NCBI GenBank assembly: GCA_038561985.1
Contig: CP073276.1
Location: 434,001 to 498,000 of the forward strand
Direction: 5' to 3'
Origin: Petrimonas sulfuriphila
Lineage (GTDB): Bacteria; Bacteroidota; Bacteroidia; Bacteroidales; Dysgonomonadaceae
DNA length: 64,000 nt
The notes under the pieces are model-generated. The model saw only the letters and a program-made list of their open reading frames with translations, did not search any database and was not told the DNA's origin. The position numbers and the translations under genes are program-made. This document shows positions 8,695-17,340 of this stretch, piece after piece. Position 1 is the stretch's first letter. The number at the start of each line of letters is the position of its first letter.

Positions 8695-10653
8695 ATGAAA
8701 CTATTTTCGAGACATTTCAAAAAAAATTGGTTCAGACATCTACTGCAATGGGGTGTATTATTTGCAATAATCATCACAATGACCAATGTTTTCTCTAAAA
8801 CTTCTTCCGATCCGGAAGCGTATTGTCCTTTTGGCGGCCTTCAAGCTTTTGGATCTTACCTATCCAGCGAAACTTTAGCCTGCAGTATGACCACAGTTCA
8901 GGTTTTGATGGGCCTGGCACTTGGAGTGGGAGTAATTCTCTTTGGCAAGTTGTTCTGCGGTTACTTATGCCCTGTAGGATTGGTTTCGGAATATATGTTT
9001 AAGTTTCGAAAAAAGACAAAGATTAAAGGGATTGAAATTGCGAACGGAACCGTTGTAGATAAAATTCTCAGATCGGTAAAATACATACTCCTATTTATCG
9101 TTTTTTACATGACATTGAGTACATCTGAACTATTCTGTAAGAATTTCGATCCCTACTATGCAGCTGCTACCGGATTTCATGGGGAGATCACATTATGGAT
9201 GGCAGTTGCTTCTTTAGTAATCCTGTTCTTAGGAAGTTTCTTCATTAAATTGTTCTGGTGTAAATATGTTTGTCCTTTGGGCGCATTAAGTAACCTGTTC
9301 AAGTTTACCATTTCGTTCTTATCCATGATAATCCTATATATAATTCTTATTCAGTTAGGATTAAATATTCCATGGTTATATCTTTTGATAACAGCCTGCC
9401 TTATGGGGTATATCCTTGAAGTTTTCATGGTAAAACCCAAAGTCTTCCCATTGATAAAGGTGAATAAGGATGAGGGAAAGTGTACTGACTGCGGACTTTG
9501 CTCCAAAAAATGCCCCTACAACCTCCCTGTTGACAAAAACAAAGTTGTAAAGGAAGTGGATTGTACTCTATGCGGCGAGTGTCTATCGGCTTGTCCTTCT
9601 GATGCACTTACATTCAACAAGAAGAAATATAACCGCTGGTTACCGGCCATATTAACAATAGTTCTATTTATCATTGCATTGATTATTGGTTCTAAGTGGG
9701 AAATGCCTACAATCAATGAAACATGGGGTGATAACATCGAAGATGTAAAGCTTAAAACATTCAAAATGGAAGGACTAAGCTCTGTACATTGTTACGGTAG
9801 TTCAAAAGCATTTTCCGCAAAGTTACGTCGTGTTCCCGGTGTTTATGGTGTATCTACTTTTGTTAAAACTCAAACTGCAAACATCCTCTACGATCCAACT
9901 CAAACAAGCGAAGAGGAGATCATGGGAGCAACATATACGCCTGTGAAGTTCAAGATTGTAAATCCCGAATTATCAGACAGTCTGATTAAAGTAATTACAA
10001 TGTATACCGAAAAGATGTACGATAAATTAGATCCGAATTATCTCGGAATGCAGTTCAGACAATATGGAAATGATAAGTATTTTGGAATTGAGACCAAGTT
10101 TTCATGTCCGCTAACCGTACATCTGTATATGGATATTGACGAACCCGTTGATAAAGAGTTCCTAAAAAATATTGTAGAGAAAAGGCAGCTTATCATTCGT
10201 TCGGCCGATGGGCAAGAGAATATAAGAGATTTGAATTTTGAATTTGTGAAAATTGAAACGGAAACCGATACTATTACACGGAGAGATTTTCTGGAAAGGC
10301 ATTTCAATAAATACAATTCACGTTATAAGGAGAATATTAAGAAATTTGCCGGATTAGACTCTGCATCATTGGTGGTACCCTTTCCTGAACTTGACAAACC
10401 AATCTATTCGAGAAATATTCCCTATTTATCTAGTTACCTCTCTTTAAACGAAGGAGTTTTGAGACTGGAGACATTTTTAGATGACAATGATACTCCTTCC
10501 ATGAAAATAGTCTATGTCCCTTCAGTAATTTCCGGAGAGAAATTATGGGAAAATCTTTGTTCGGATAAATGGAGTGTAAAAATGACAAGTGGAGAGATCA
10601 AAGAAATAGATGCAAGATTAGATTTCAAGGACAAGAAACAACAAACAGAATAA
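8695..10653 (+). CDS. NapH/CcoG-like polytopic 4Fe-4S membrane protein with degenerate HMA domain
   Basis: This 652-residue inner-membrane protein has about five or six membrane segments in its first 240 residues. They carry the two CxxxCP motifs of the NapH/NosR/CcoG class (CGYLCP and CKYVCP). Two ferredoxin-type 4Fe-4S motifs follow at about residues 262-302 (CTDCGLCSKKCP and CTLCGECLSACP). After one more membrane segment (about 313-330) comes a heavy-metal-associated-like domain at about 350-425, in which the usual CxxC is reduced to SVHC. The last 230 residues are unassigned. Proteins of this class move electrons across or at the membrane, and CcoG acts in copper handling. Here a reduction step on an imported metal or cofactor is plausible but unproven. 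It lies 56 bases after the barrel gene in the same operon. Confidence 0.8.
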   Translation: MKLFSRHFKKNWFRHLLQWGVLFAIIITMTNVFSKTSSDPEAYCPFGGLQAFGSYLSSETLACSMTTVQVLMGLALGVGVILFGKLFCGYLCPVGLVSEYMFKFRKKTKIKGIEIANGTVVDKILRSVKYILLFIVFYMTLSTSELFCKNFDPYYAAATGFHGEITLWMAVASLVILFLGSFFIKLFWCKYVCPLGALSNLFKFTISFLSMIILYIILIQLGLNIPWLYLLITACLMGYILEVFMVKPKVFPLIKVNKDEGKCTDCGLCSKKCPYNLPVDKNKVVKEVDCTLCGECLSACPSDALTFNKKKYNRWLPAILTIVLFIIALIIGSKWEMPTINETWGDNIEDVKLKTFKMEGLSSVHCYGSSKAFSAKLRRVPGVYGVSTFVKTQTANILYDPTQTSEEEIMGATYTPVKFKIVNPELSDSLIKVITMYTEKMYDKLDPNYLGMQFRQYGNDKYFGIETKFSCPLTVHLYMDIDEPVDKEFLKNIVEKRQLIIRSADGQENIRDLNFEFVKIETETDTITRRDFLERHFNKYNSRYKENIKKFAGLDSASLVVPFPELDKPIYSRNIPYLSSYLSLNEGVLRLETFLDDNDTPSMKIVYVPSVISGEKLWENLCSDKWSVKMTSGEIKEIDARLDFKDKKQQTE

Positions 10654-10694
10654 CAATACTAAATAAACAGAAATTTTACAAAAGAAAATCTGAT

Positions 10695-12794
10695 ATGAGA
10701 AAATATATCATCATCTTGATAATTTTAATAGGTATAAGTGCAAACACAGTAAAGGCAGACGAAGGCATGTGGCTGATACAAGCTCTGAATAATGAACTGC
10801 AAAAGCGCATGGAAACCAGGGGATTGGAAATTGGGTCAGAAGTTATATACAGTGAAAATGAAGCTTCTCTGAAAGATGCCGTTGTTTCATTAGATTTTGG
10901 TTGCACCGGCAGTATGATCTCCAATAAAGGACTCTTAATAACAAATCATCATTGTGCTTATGATGATATTTTCAATCTAAGTACCCCTGAAAACAACCTG
11001 CTGGAGAATGGATACTGGGCAAAAAACAGCTCCGAGGAGATACCTGTAAAAGGGAAAACCATCTATTTCCTAAGAAAAGTGGTAGATTGCACAAACGAAG
11101 TGAACCATGTCAGAGATTCTTTACAGAAAATAAAACAGCCAAGCGGTTCGCGACGTGTATTTAGTATTATCGAAAATAAACACAAGCAGCAAAGCGGATA
11201 CGAAGCCTCGTGCTCTTCCATGTGGAATGGCAACAAGTATTATATGTATTATTATGATACCTATACCGACATAAGGTTTGTTGGCGCCCCCCCTGTTCAG
11301 GTCGCAGCGTTTGGAGGCGATGTTGATAATTGGGAATGGCCTCAACATAAATGTGATTTCGCACTGTATCGTATATATGGAGATAAAAATGGAAGACCTG
11401 CAGCTTACTCAGATGAAAACATTCCAATTAAACCCAAAAAAATTCTGAAGATTTCACTGGATGGTGTTCAGGAGAACGACTTTGCTATGATAATTGGCTT
11501 TCCGGGGAGAACCGACAGATACAGTTCCTCTTTCAAAGTAGATATGAATGAAAGAATAATTGGGCCTATAATGGTGGAATCTATGGGGACAAAAATGGAA
11601 ATTATCAGAAAATGGATGAACAGAGATTCCGAAATACGCAAGAAATATTCAAATATATTTTTTGGTTTAAGCAACGTACAGGAATCCCTGGCAGGTGAGG
11701 TTGCTTGCACACGAAGATTTGATGTTGTAGAGAAAAAAAGGCAGGAAGAAAACAAATACTGGAAAAATGACGCCTCACTCCTGTCGATGATGGAAAGAGG
11801 ATACAAAGATGTGGAAGAAATCGAAAAATATATGACATACTACCGCCAATCGCTCGTTTCAGGGAAGGGATTTATTGCACTGGGGAACAGGGTAAACTCT
11901 TTAAAACCTGACGACAATCAATCGTATGACTCATTCGTAAAAAGGGTTGAAAAATTATTTACTGAATATGATGCCCGAGTAGAAAAAGAGCTTATGGAGT
12001 ATCAACTGAGACTATTTATCGAAAACGTACCTGAAAAATATTGGGGGCCATTTATAAAGTATCTGACAGGAAAGTTCGAAGACAATTACGCAGCAATGAC
12101 AAGTGAGATATTCGATAATTCTGTTATGCTGGATCCCAATAGATTTAAAGAGGCAGCGAAAGAAAAAAACAACATTAAGCTCTTCATGGAAGATCCAGCA
12201 GTTAAGTTGGCTAGAGATATAAAAATATCTGATTTACGCAAAGATGAAACACAGATATTAAAGGGTAAAGTGTCATTGTACAAAATGGACGGTCTTTATG
12301 AAAAAGCATTGTACAACAAGAAAAAAAGTGCAGGTATATTACAATATCCGGATGCCAATTTTACCATGAGACTTACTTATGGAAATGTGTGCAAAATGCA
12401 ACCATCTGATGCAATCAATTACAACTATATATCAACCACGCAAGGCATTATTGACAAGTATAATCCTTATGATTATGACTTTGCATATCCTGAAAATATT
12501 CTCAATATAATTAAAAGAGGAGAATGGGGAAAATATGGAAAGGATGGAAAATTGCATGTAAACTTCCTTACAAACAATGACATTACGGGCGGCAATTCGG
12601 GAAGCCCTGTCATGAACGGGAAAGGCGAGCTGATAGGATTGGCATTCGACGGAAACAAAGAGTCCTTGGCTTCAAAGTATTACTATCAGGATGAGATGAC
12701 AAACTGTGTTTCGGTTGATATCCGGTATGTACTTTGGTATATCGACAATTGTACTGATGTTGGATATCTTTTGGATGAAATAGCAGCCAAATAG
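10695..12794 (+). CDS. S46-family dipeptidyl-peptidase (DPP7-like)
   Basis: This 699-residue serine exopeptidase of family S46 removes dipeptides from the N-terminus of peptides in the periplasm. The start was set at ATG 10695, which gives a proper signal peptide (IIILIILIGISANTVKA). A frame-compatible start at 10569 would run 85 bases into the previous gene. Catalytic elements of the chymotrypsin-like fold are visible: TNHHC at residues 83-87, FGGDVDNWEWP for the Asp, and GGNSGSP for the Ser. The residue 18 positions after that Ser is Gly (LAFDGN). In the family, Gly here goes with DPP7-like hydrophobic specificity and Arg with DPP11-like acidic specificity. Fermenting Bacteroidales use these enzymes to feed on peptides, but its place in a signal-controlled import operon suggests a dedicated substrate. 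Confidence 0.92.
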   Translation: MRKYIIILIILIGISANTVKADEGMWLIQALNNELQKRMETRGLEIGSEVIYSENEASLKDAVVSLDFGCTGSMISNKGLLITNHHCAYDDIFNLSTPENNLLENGYWAKNSSEEIPVKGKTIYFLRKVVDCTNEVNHVRDSLQKIKQPSGSRRVFSIIENKHKQQSGYEASCSSMWNGNKYYMYYYDTYTDIRFVGAPPVQVAAFGGDVDNWEWPQHKCDFALYRIYGDKNGRPAAYSDENIPIKPKKILKISLDGVQENDFAMIIGFPGRTDRYSSSFKVDMNERIIGPIMVESMGTKMEIIRKWMNRDSEIRKKYSNIFFGLSNVQESLAGEVACTRRFDVVEKKRQEENKYWKNDASLLSMMERGYKDVEEIEKYMTYYRQSLVSGKGFIALGNRVNSLKPDDNQSYDSFVKRVEKLFTEYDARVEKELMEYQLRLFIENVPEKYWGPFIKYLTGKFEDNYAAMTSEIFDNSVMLDPNRFKEAAKEKNNIKLFMEDPAVKLARDIKISDLRKDETQILKGKVSLYKMDGLYEKALYNKKKSAGILQYPDANFTMRLTYGNVCKMQPSDAINYNYISTTQGIIDKYNPYDYDFAYPENILNIIKRGEWGKYGKDGKLHVNFLTNNDITGGNSGSPVMNGKGELIGLAFDGNKESLASKYYYQDEMTNCVSVDIRYVLWYIDNCTDVGYLLDEIAAK

Positions 12795-12814
12795 CAAGTA
12801 TCAATAGTTGTAAT

Positions 12815-13537
12815 ATGTGTCTAAGATTGTTTCCCTTCTTTCTTCTTGCTGCACTAATTGTATTACCGGGATGTTGGACATTGAAAAACACATCAACCCG
12901 AAAAATTAACAACAGATTTTTCAAACAGGCCGGAAGGACTGATTCGAAAGATCTGTTTGTTAAGGGTGATGAAGATCAAGTGGAAATATTCCGGATAAAC
13001 AGCAAGAACTTCACATGTGATTTTGATAGTTCGACAGTAGAAATCTACCCATTAATTTTATGCGAAAAAAACATTTTGCCGCGAATAACTTTCCATGAAA
13101 ATGCCTTTAAAATGAATTTCATTATTCTCCCGCTTAAATTAAGACCTGCTGTAAAGGAAGTTTCTCATCAGCTAAATTGCGATTTTAACGGTTCAATTTG
13201 TGCCGGATATTTGAAAAACAGATATAATATTGATTATTTAAACCACAAGTCTGGCTTATATGTAAGAAATATCTCCAACTACGAATTCTTTTACGGCCTG
13301 TTTATGGGAATAGGGAACACTTTTATATCCCCAACCACCACAGATCATGCTATAGATGATGAGTACGACGGGGTAGTGTTACAAAAAGGAATTGCCGTCT
13401 ATATGGGTTACAACAACCTAAAGGCAGGTATTGCTATAGGAATGGATAATTTACTGGGTAAAGACAGAAAAAACTGGATTTACGAGAACCGGCCTTATCT
13501 TGCTTTTACGCTGGGTTTTAATATCGAAAATAAATAA
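12815..13537 (+). CDS. uncharacterised lipoprotein
   Basis: I do not recognise this 240-residue protein. It starts with a lipoprotein signal (FFLLAALIVLPGC, Cys near residue 20). The middle contains several beta-like segments. The C-terminal third (GVVLQKGIAVYMGYNNLKAGIAIGMDNLLG, here about residues 184-215, then WIYENRPYLAFTLGF) has the Gly/aromatic alternation of small outer-membrane-associated proteins of Bacteroidetes. It begins 20 bases after the S46 gene and ends 35 bases before the M16 gene, so it is almost certainly in the operon. Envelope location is supported by the signal; the function is unknown. Confidence 0.75.
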   Translation: MCLRLFPFFLLAALIVLPGCWTLKNTSTRKINNRFFKQAGRTDSKDLFVKGDEDQVEIFRINSKNFTCDFDSSTVEIYPLILCEKNILPRITFHENAFKMNFIILPLKLRPAVKEVSHQLNCDFNGSICAGYLKNRYNIDYLNHKSGLYVRNISNYEFFYGLFMGIGNTFISPTTTDHAIDDEYDGVVLQKGIAVYMGYNNLKAGIAIGMDNLLGKDRKNWIYENRPYLAFTLGFNIENK

Positions 13538-13572
13538 ATTACTGGAAATACTACATTATTAACAAGTATAAT

Positions 13573-16428
13573 ATGAATAAGAAAACGTTTCTTATAATTG
13601 GATTGCTCGTTCAGGTTGCATTCTTAGCTGCACAATCGTTCGATATATCAGAAGCATTGCCTGTCGATAAAGAATTTATTACAGGTCGGCTAGAAAATGG
13701 ACTTACCTATTATATCAGAGAGAGCAAATTAAGTGAAAACAGAGCTGATTTTTTTATTGTCCACAATGTAGGTTCTCTGCAGGAAGAGGAAAACCAGCGC
13801 GGATTGGCCCATTTTTTAGAACATATGGCTTTTAACGGTACAAAACATTTTCCCGGTAAGCAATTGCTCAACTATTTCGAAAGTATAGGCGTACGATTTG
13901 GGGTAAATGTAAATGCATACACTTCCATGAGCCGTACTGTATACAATATATCGGAAGTACCTGTAACCAGGAGTTCAGTGGTTGATACTGCTTTATTGGC
14001 ACTGCACGACTGGTCACACTACATCAACTGTCTGCCTGAAGAGATTGAAAGTGAGCGAGGAGTAGTTCGTGAAGAAATGCGAAGAGGTGACAACCCGCTG
14101 ACAAGAACAATGCAGACCATATCAAAAATTCAACGTACCAACTCACGTTTTGCCGAAAGGACCCCTATAGGATTAGCTGAAGTGATAGAAAACTTTGACC
14201 ATCAAGATTTAATCGACTTCTATCATAAATGGTACAGGCCTAACCTGCAAGCAGTAATTGTTGTAGGAGATATTAATGCCGTAGAGATCGAAAAAAAAAT
14301 CATAGAGAGGTTTTCCACAATCCCAAATCCTGAAAATGAAACGAAGAAGATATATTATACGGTTCCCGATAACAAGGAGCCCATTGTTGGATTTTTCACT
14401 GATCCTGAAACAAAAGCGAGCTCAGTAAGGATGACTGTAAAAATACCGCATCGCTCTGTTGCCGAAAGGCAAACACATGCATTTGTATACGATAAGCTTG
14501 TGGAAGAACTATTTTTAGAGATGTTTAAATCAAGATGTACGGAAAGAGCCAAAAAGACCGGTGCTGATTTTCGCGTAATCGTTCCGGTATTCGGTGAAAT
14601 TGATTATACATGTAAAACTTTTACTGCAACTGCTATGCCTGCACACGGGAAAGATCTATACACAGCTCTCAATGGTGTTTTAGAAGAAGTTGAACGTATA
14701 AGGCAACATGGAATGACAAGATTAGAATTGGATAATGCTAAAAATATTGTAAGAGCAAACATCAGAAAAAAACAATCTAATCAAGTGCAAAAACCGGCCA
14801 ACAAAGATTTTGTTAATATTGCAGTAGAAAACTTTACACGGAACAAGGCACTTGTGAATCATACAGAATTAATGGATCTGACATACTCAATGTTAGACAA
14901 AATGAAAATTTCAGATATTAATGACAACATTGAAGTCTTTTTAAATGAAAACAACAGGATAATAATCTTTGCTGCACCGGAAAGTGACAAAGAATCACTT
15001 CCTTCAGCCACTGAGGTGTTAGGGCTCGTTAAATCAGTCCAAAATAAAGCTCTAGAACAATATAACCCTGTGATCAAAAAAGAACTTGCTCTCTCAGTAC
15101 CAATAAATCCAGGTAGAATTTCAGGTTTCCGCCAGATAAGTGCAGCTGACTTTGGCATTAAATATAAAGTACCACTTGATTCAACCACTGAGATCAAGCT
15201 TGAAAATGGAGCAAGGGTCATATGGAAAGAATCGTACGGAAACGGTAAAAAAGTTAGGCTATCAGCCTTTACTCCGGGAGGTTATGCTCGTCCTCACTCC
15301 ATAGAGGAGATTATGATTCTGAAAAATTACATGAGGTACTATAATGTAGCCAACTTAAACTGGAATGAATTGAGTGAATGGAAACATACCAATAGCATCA
15401 GATTAAGCCAGTCAGTCAACAGAAGAACAGATAACTATTCAGGGGATTTTTATCCGCAAAAAAGTGAAAATTTCTTTAAACTGCTCTACTCCCATTTCAC
15501 TGACGTTTCTGCAGACCAAACAGAGCTCAGTAAGTTCCAACAACTATTTTTAAAGACTATCGGAGAAGAAAAAAATGAAACAAAACTATTTGAGGATTCA
15601 GTTAAGAGACTTACCTACTCTTCCGATCCTCTTAAAACTAACTTCGATACTCTATATATTCAGTCAATTAATACGGAAAAATTAAATAAACTTTATAAGC
15701 GTCATTTTTGTAATCCAGCTGAGTTTACATTCATATTTACCGGCCCTATGCCTGTTAAAGATGCTGTCCCTTTAATAGAAAAATATTTAGCCTCTATTGC
15801 TGTCAATCACCACGCACAAGAAAAAATTTTGGAATACAAAGATCCTGAATTAAACAGAGGAAAAGTAGAACTTTTTTATAATGCGAAAAACACAATAACA
15901 TCGAAGGCTTCAGTATCTATCACTTACCATACAGATATTGAATATAGCTCAACAAATTATGCAAACACGCTGTTTTTACGTGATATATTATCCAGAAGAT
16001 GTTATCAAAGCATTCGCGAGGACAGAGGAGGCACCTATCATGTCGCTGTATCCGCATCACTCATCAGACACCCTCAATCGCAACTTGTTGTAAAGATTGA
16101 ATTTGAGACTAATTCTTCAATGATTCCTGAATTATTGAAAGTTGTACAGCATGAAGCAGATCTATTAGCAAAGGATGGACCTACCATAAAAGAGATTGAT
16201 GAAGTAAAGAAATATCGGGAAAAAGCCCTGAATAATAATAAGATTATTCCCTGGTCTACCATCATTACCCAATCAATATTAAATGAAGAATTTCTGGATA
16301 CTAATGATTCTGAATTGTTGGATGAGGTTAATGCAGCAAGGATACATAATCTGGCTAAACAACTATTTGGCTCAGGTAATAAAATGACTTTTGTCTTTGA
16401 TCCCCGGGATAGCACAGTTGAACAATAA
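13573..16428 (+). CDS. M16-family zinc metalloprotease (PqqL/FusC-like)
   Basis: This 951-residue protein is a full-length two-lobed M16 peptidase. A signal peptide (about residues 1-21) places it in the periplasm. The inverted zinc motif HFLEH is at residues 80-84, followed by MAFNGTKHFP, a stretch typical of the PqqL/FusC branch. The distal zinc-ligand region is ESERGVVREEMRRG, about residues 160-175. The C-terminal inactive-type lobe spans roughly 520-950. FusC of Pectobacterium and PqqL of E. coli cleave imported proteins such as ferredoxin and are encoded beside TonB receptors. The same neighbourhood is seen here, which supports a role in processing an imported polypeptide. It is the last gene of the cluster and is followed by a strong hairpin terminator. 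Confidence 0.9.
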   Translation: MNKKTFLIIGLLVQVAFLAAQSFDISEALPVDKEFITGRLENGLTYYIRESKLSENRADFFIVHNVGSLQEEENQRGLAHFLEHMAFNGTKHFPGKQLLNYFESIGVRFGVNVNAYTSMSRTVYNISEVPVTRSSVVDTALLALHDWSHYINCLPEEIESERGVVREEMRRGDNPLTRTMQTISKIQRTNSRFAERTPIGLAEVIENFDHQDLIDFYHKWYRPNLQAVIVVGDINAVEIEKKIIERFSTIPNPENETKKIYYTVPDNKEPIVGFFTDPETKASSVRMTVKIPHRSVAERQTHAFVYDKLVEELFLEMFKSRCTERAKKTGADFRVIVPVFGEIDYTCKTFTATAMPAHGKDLYTALNGVLEEVERIRQHGMTRLELDNAKNIVRANIRKKQSNQVQKPANKDFVNIAVENFTRNKALVNHTELMDLTYSMLDKMKISDINDNIEVFLNENNRIIIFAAPESDKESLPSATEVLGLVKSVQNKALEQYNPVIKKELALSVPINPGRISGFRQISAADFGIKYKVPLDSTTEIKLENGARVIWKESYGNGKKVRLSAFTPGGYARPHSIEEIMILKNYMRYYNVANLNWNELSEWKHTNSIRLSQSVNRRTDNYSGDFYPQKSENFFKLLYSHFTDVSADQTELSKFQQLFLKTIGEEKNETKLFEDSVKRLTYSSDPLKTNFDTLYIQSINTEKLNKLYKRHFCNPAEFTFIFTGPMPVKDAVPLIEKYLASIAVNHHAQEKILEYKDPELNRGKVELFYNAKNTITSKASVSITYHTDIEYSSTNYANTLFLRDILSRRCYQSIREDRGGTYHVAVSASLIRHPQSQLVVKIEFETNSSMIPELLKVVQHEADLLAKDGPTIKEIDEVKKYREKALNNNKIIPWSTIITQSILNEEFLDTNDSELLDEVNAARIHNLAKQLFGSGNKMTFVFDPRDSTVEQ

Positions 16429-16475
16429 AAGGGTCAACCTATCTCAAGCGTTACCGACGTAAATCATTATATACA

Positions 16476-16508
16476 ACTTCCCGATTGAAGAAATTTCAAT
16501 CGGGAAGT
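16476..16508 (+). terminator. intrinsic terminator after the M16 gene
   Basis: A perfect 13-bp stem (ACTTCCCGATTGA at 16476-16488 pairing with 16496-16508) encloses a 7-base loop and is followed by CTTTATT. It lies 48 bases after the last stop of the uptake operon. Confidence 0.85.
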
Positions 16509-16914
16509 CTTTATTAAACTATTCATGAGTCCTCTCCGAAAACCTCAAAACCCAATTTTATCGGTTTGCAACTTATTGAATATCAATGATCATATTGTGA
16601 AATTTTTAAGAAAAAAGACTTATTGGAGGAGACTCGTTCATTTATTTTTCAATTTTAATTTTATAATACTTCGGTAATTTTTTTAAATAGTTCTTGTAAT
16701 TCACTGAATATCAATAGAGTATGGCACTTTTAGAGGGCCTGATATAAATTGTTGACTGTCAGCATTATAAATGAAGTTTTAACGAAGTATTAATTTTATA
16801 TAGCTAAAAAGTTAAACTTGAAGATCCGGTACAAATTGCAATATCATACACTATCACGAAACTTATTTGTATGGTTGAAAAAAAATGCTGAATTTTCAAT
16901 AGTATACTTTTACC

Positions 16915-16938
16915 TGAAAAAAGTTGACTCTTGAAACA
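16915..16938 (+). repeat. 24-bp direct repeat, right copy
   Basis: This is an exact copy of 229-252 in the same orientation. Sequence to its left is AT-rich; sequence immediately to its right has core-like composition. That suggests it marks the right end of an inserted segment. Confidence 0.85.
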
Positions 16939-17179
16939 ACACTCCTTTCCAAACATCCATGTAGACCAATGCAAGCGCAAAAAGCGGAAACCAAAACCCG
17001 GGATAACCACACCATGCAAGAGAACTACTGCAAAAAGCAGAGTTTTGAACTGTTCGATGCGAATAAAACGTGCTTGCACAAACCTTCTCAACCATTCCGC
17101 CGGTAACGATGGAATACCTCTGGAACCGAAACAACAAACCGATGGAAGTCTATGCAAAAAGAGGCTGTCTCAAAAAAAA

Positions 17180-17203
17180 AGCAAAGTCCATGCGGTGCGG
17201 CAG
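17180..17203 (-). repeat. duplicated fragment of the phosphorylase 3' end
   Basis: Positions 17180-17203 match 17362-17385 at 23 of 24 bases. The latter encodes LPHRMDFA near the C-terminus of the alpha-glucan phosphorylase. Read on the - strand the copy also gives LPHRMDFA, but the frame is closed upstream by a stop. It is a relic of a local duplication, or less likely a short repeat captured by chance. Confidence 0.6.
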
Positions 17204-17301
17204 GCAATACTTTCCCTAAAGTGATACGTTGGCGCCAATCTAATAATTCAACCCGAACGCCCAAAGCGGTATCACATATACATAATTTGCACAACAAAAC
17301 A

Positions 17302-17323
17302 AGCATTTTCTTAAAATACTGCT
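17302..17323 (-). terminator. possible terminator after the phosphorylase gene
   Basis: On the - strand an imperfect hairpin (AGCA, bulge, TTTT pairing with AAAATGCT) is followed by TTGTTTTGTT, starting 18 bases after the phosphorylase stop. The bulge and low GC make it only moderately convincing. Confidence 0.4.
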
Positions 17324-17340
17324 CATCGGAAAGTGCGTTT

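Larger units (their letters stand above)
16429..17340. other. 912-bp gene-free junction between AT-rich island and core genome
   Basis: No convincing gene lies here. The left part (to about 16938) is AT-rich like the island. It holds the terminator hairpin at 16476-16508 and ends with the second copy of the 24-bp repeat. From 16939 on, base composition is that of the core genome, although no protein-like frame is present. The right part carries a 24-base near-copy of the 3' end of the phosphorylase gene (17180-17203), and a sequence GAGGCTGTCTC followed by nine A (17161-17180) that looks like half of a Bacteroidales hairpin. Several overlapping short open frames occur on both strands and none resembles a known family. 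Confidence 0.7.

Noticed and set aside
10569-10694. Longer N-terminus for the S46 peptidase
   Set aside because: It would overlap the 3' end of the Fe-S gene by 85 bases and hide the signal peptide that begins at ATG 10695.
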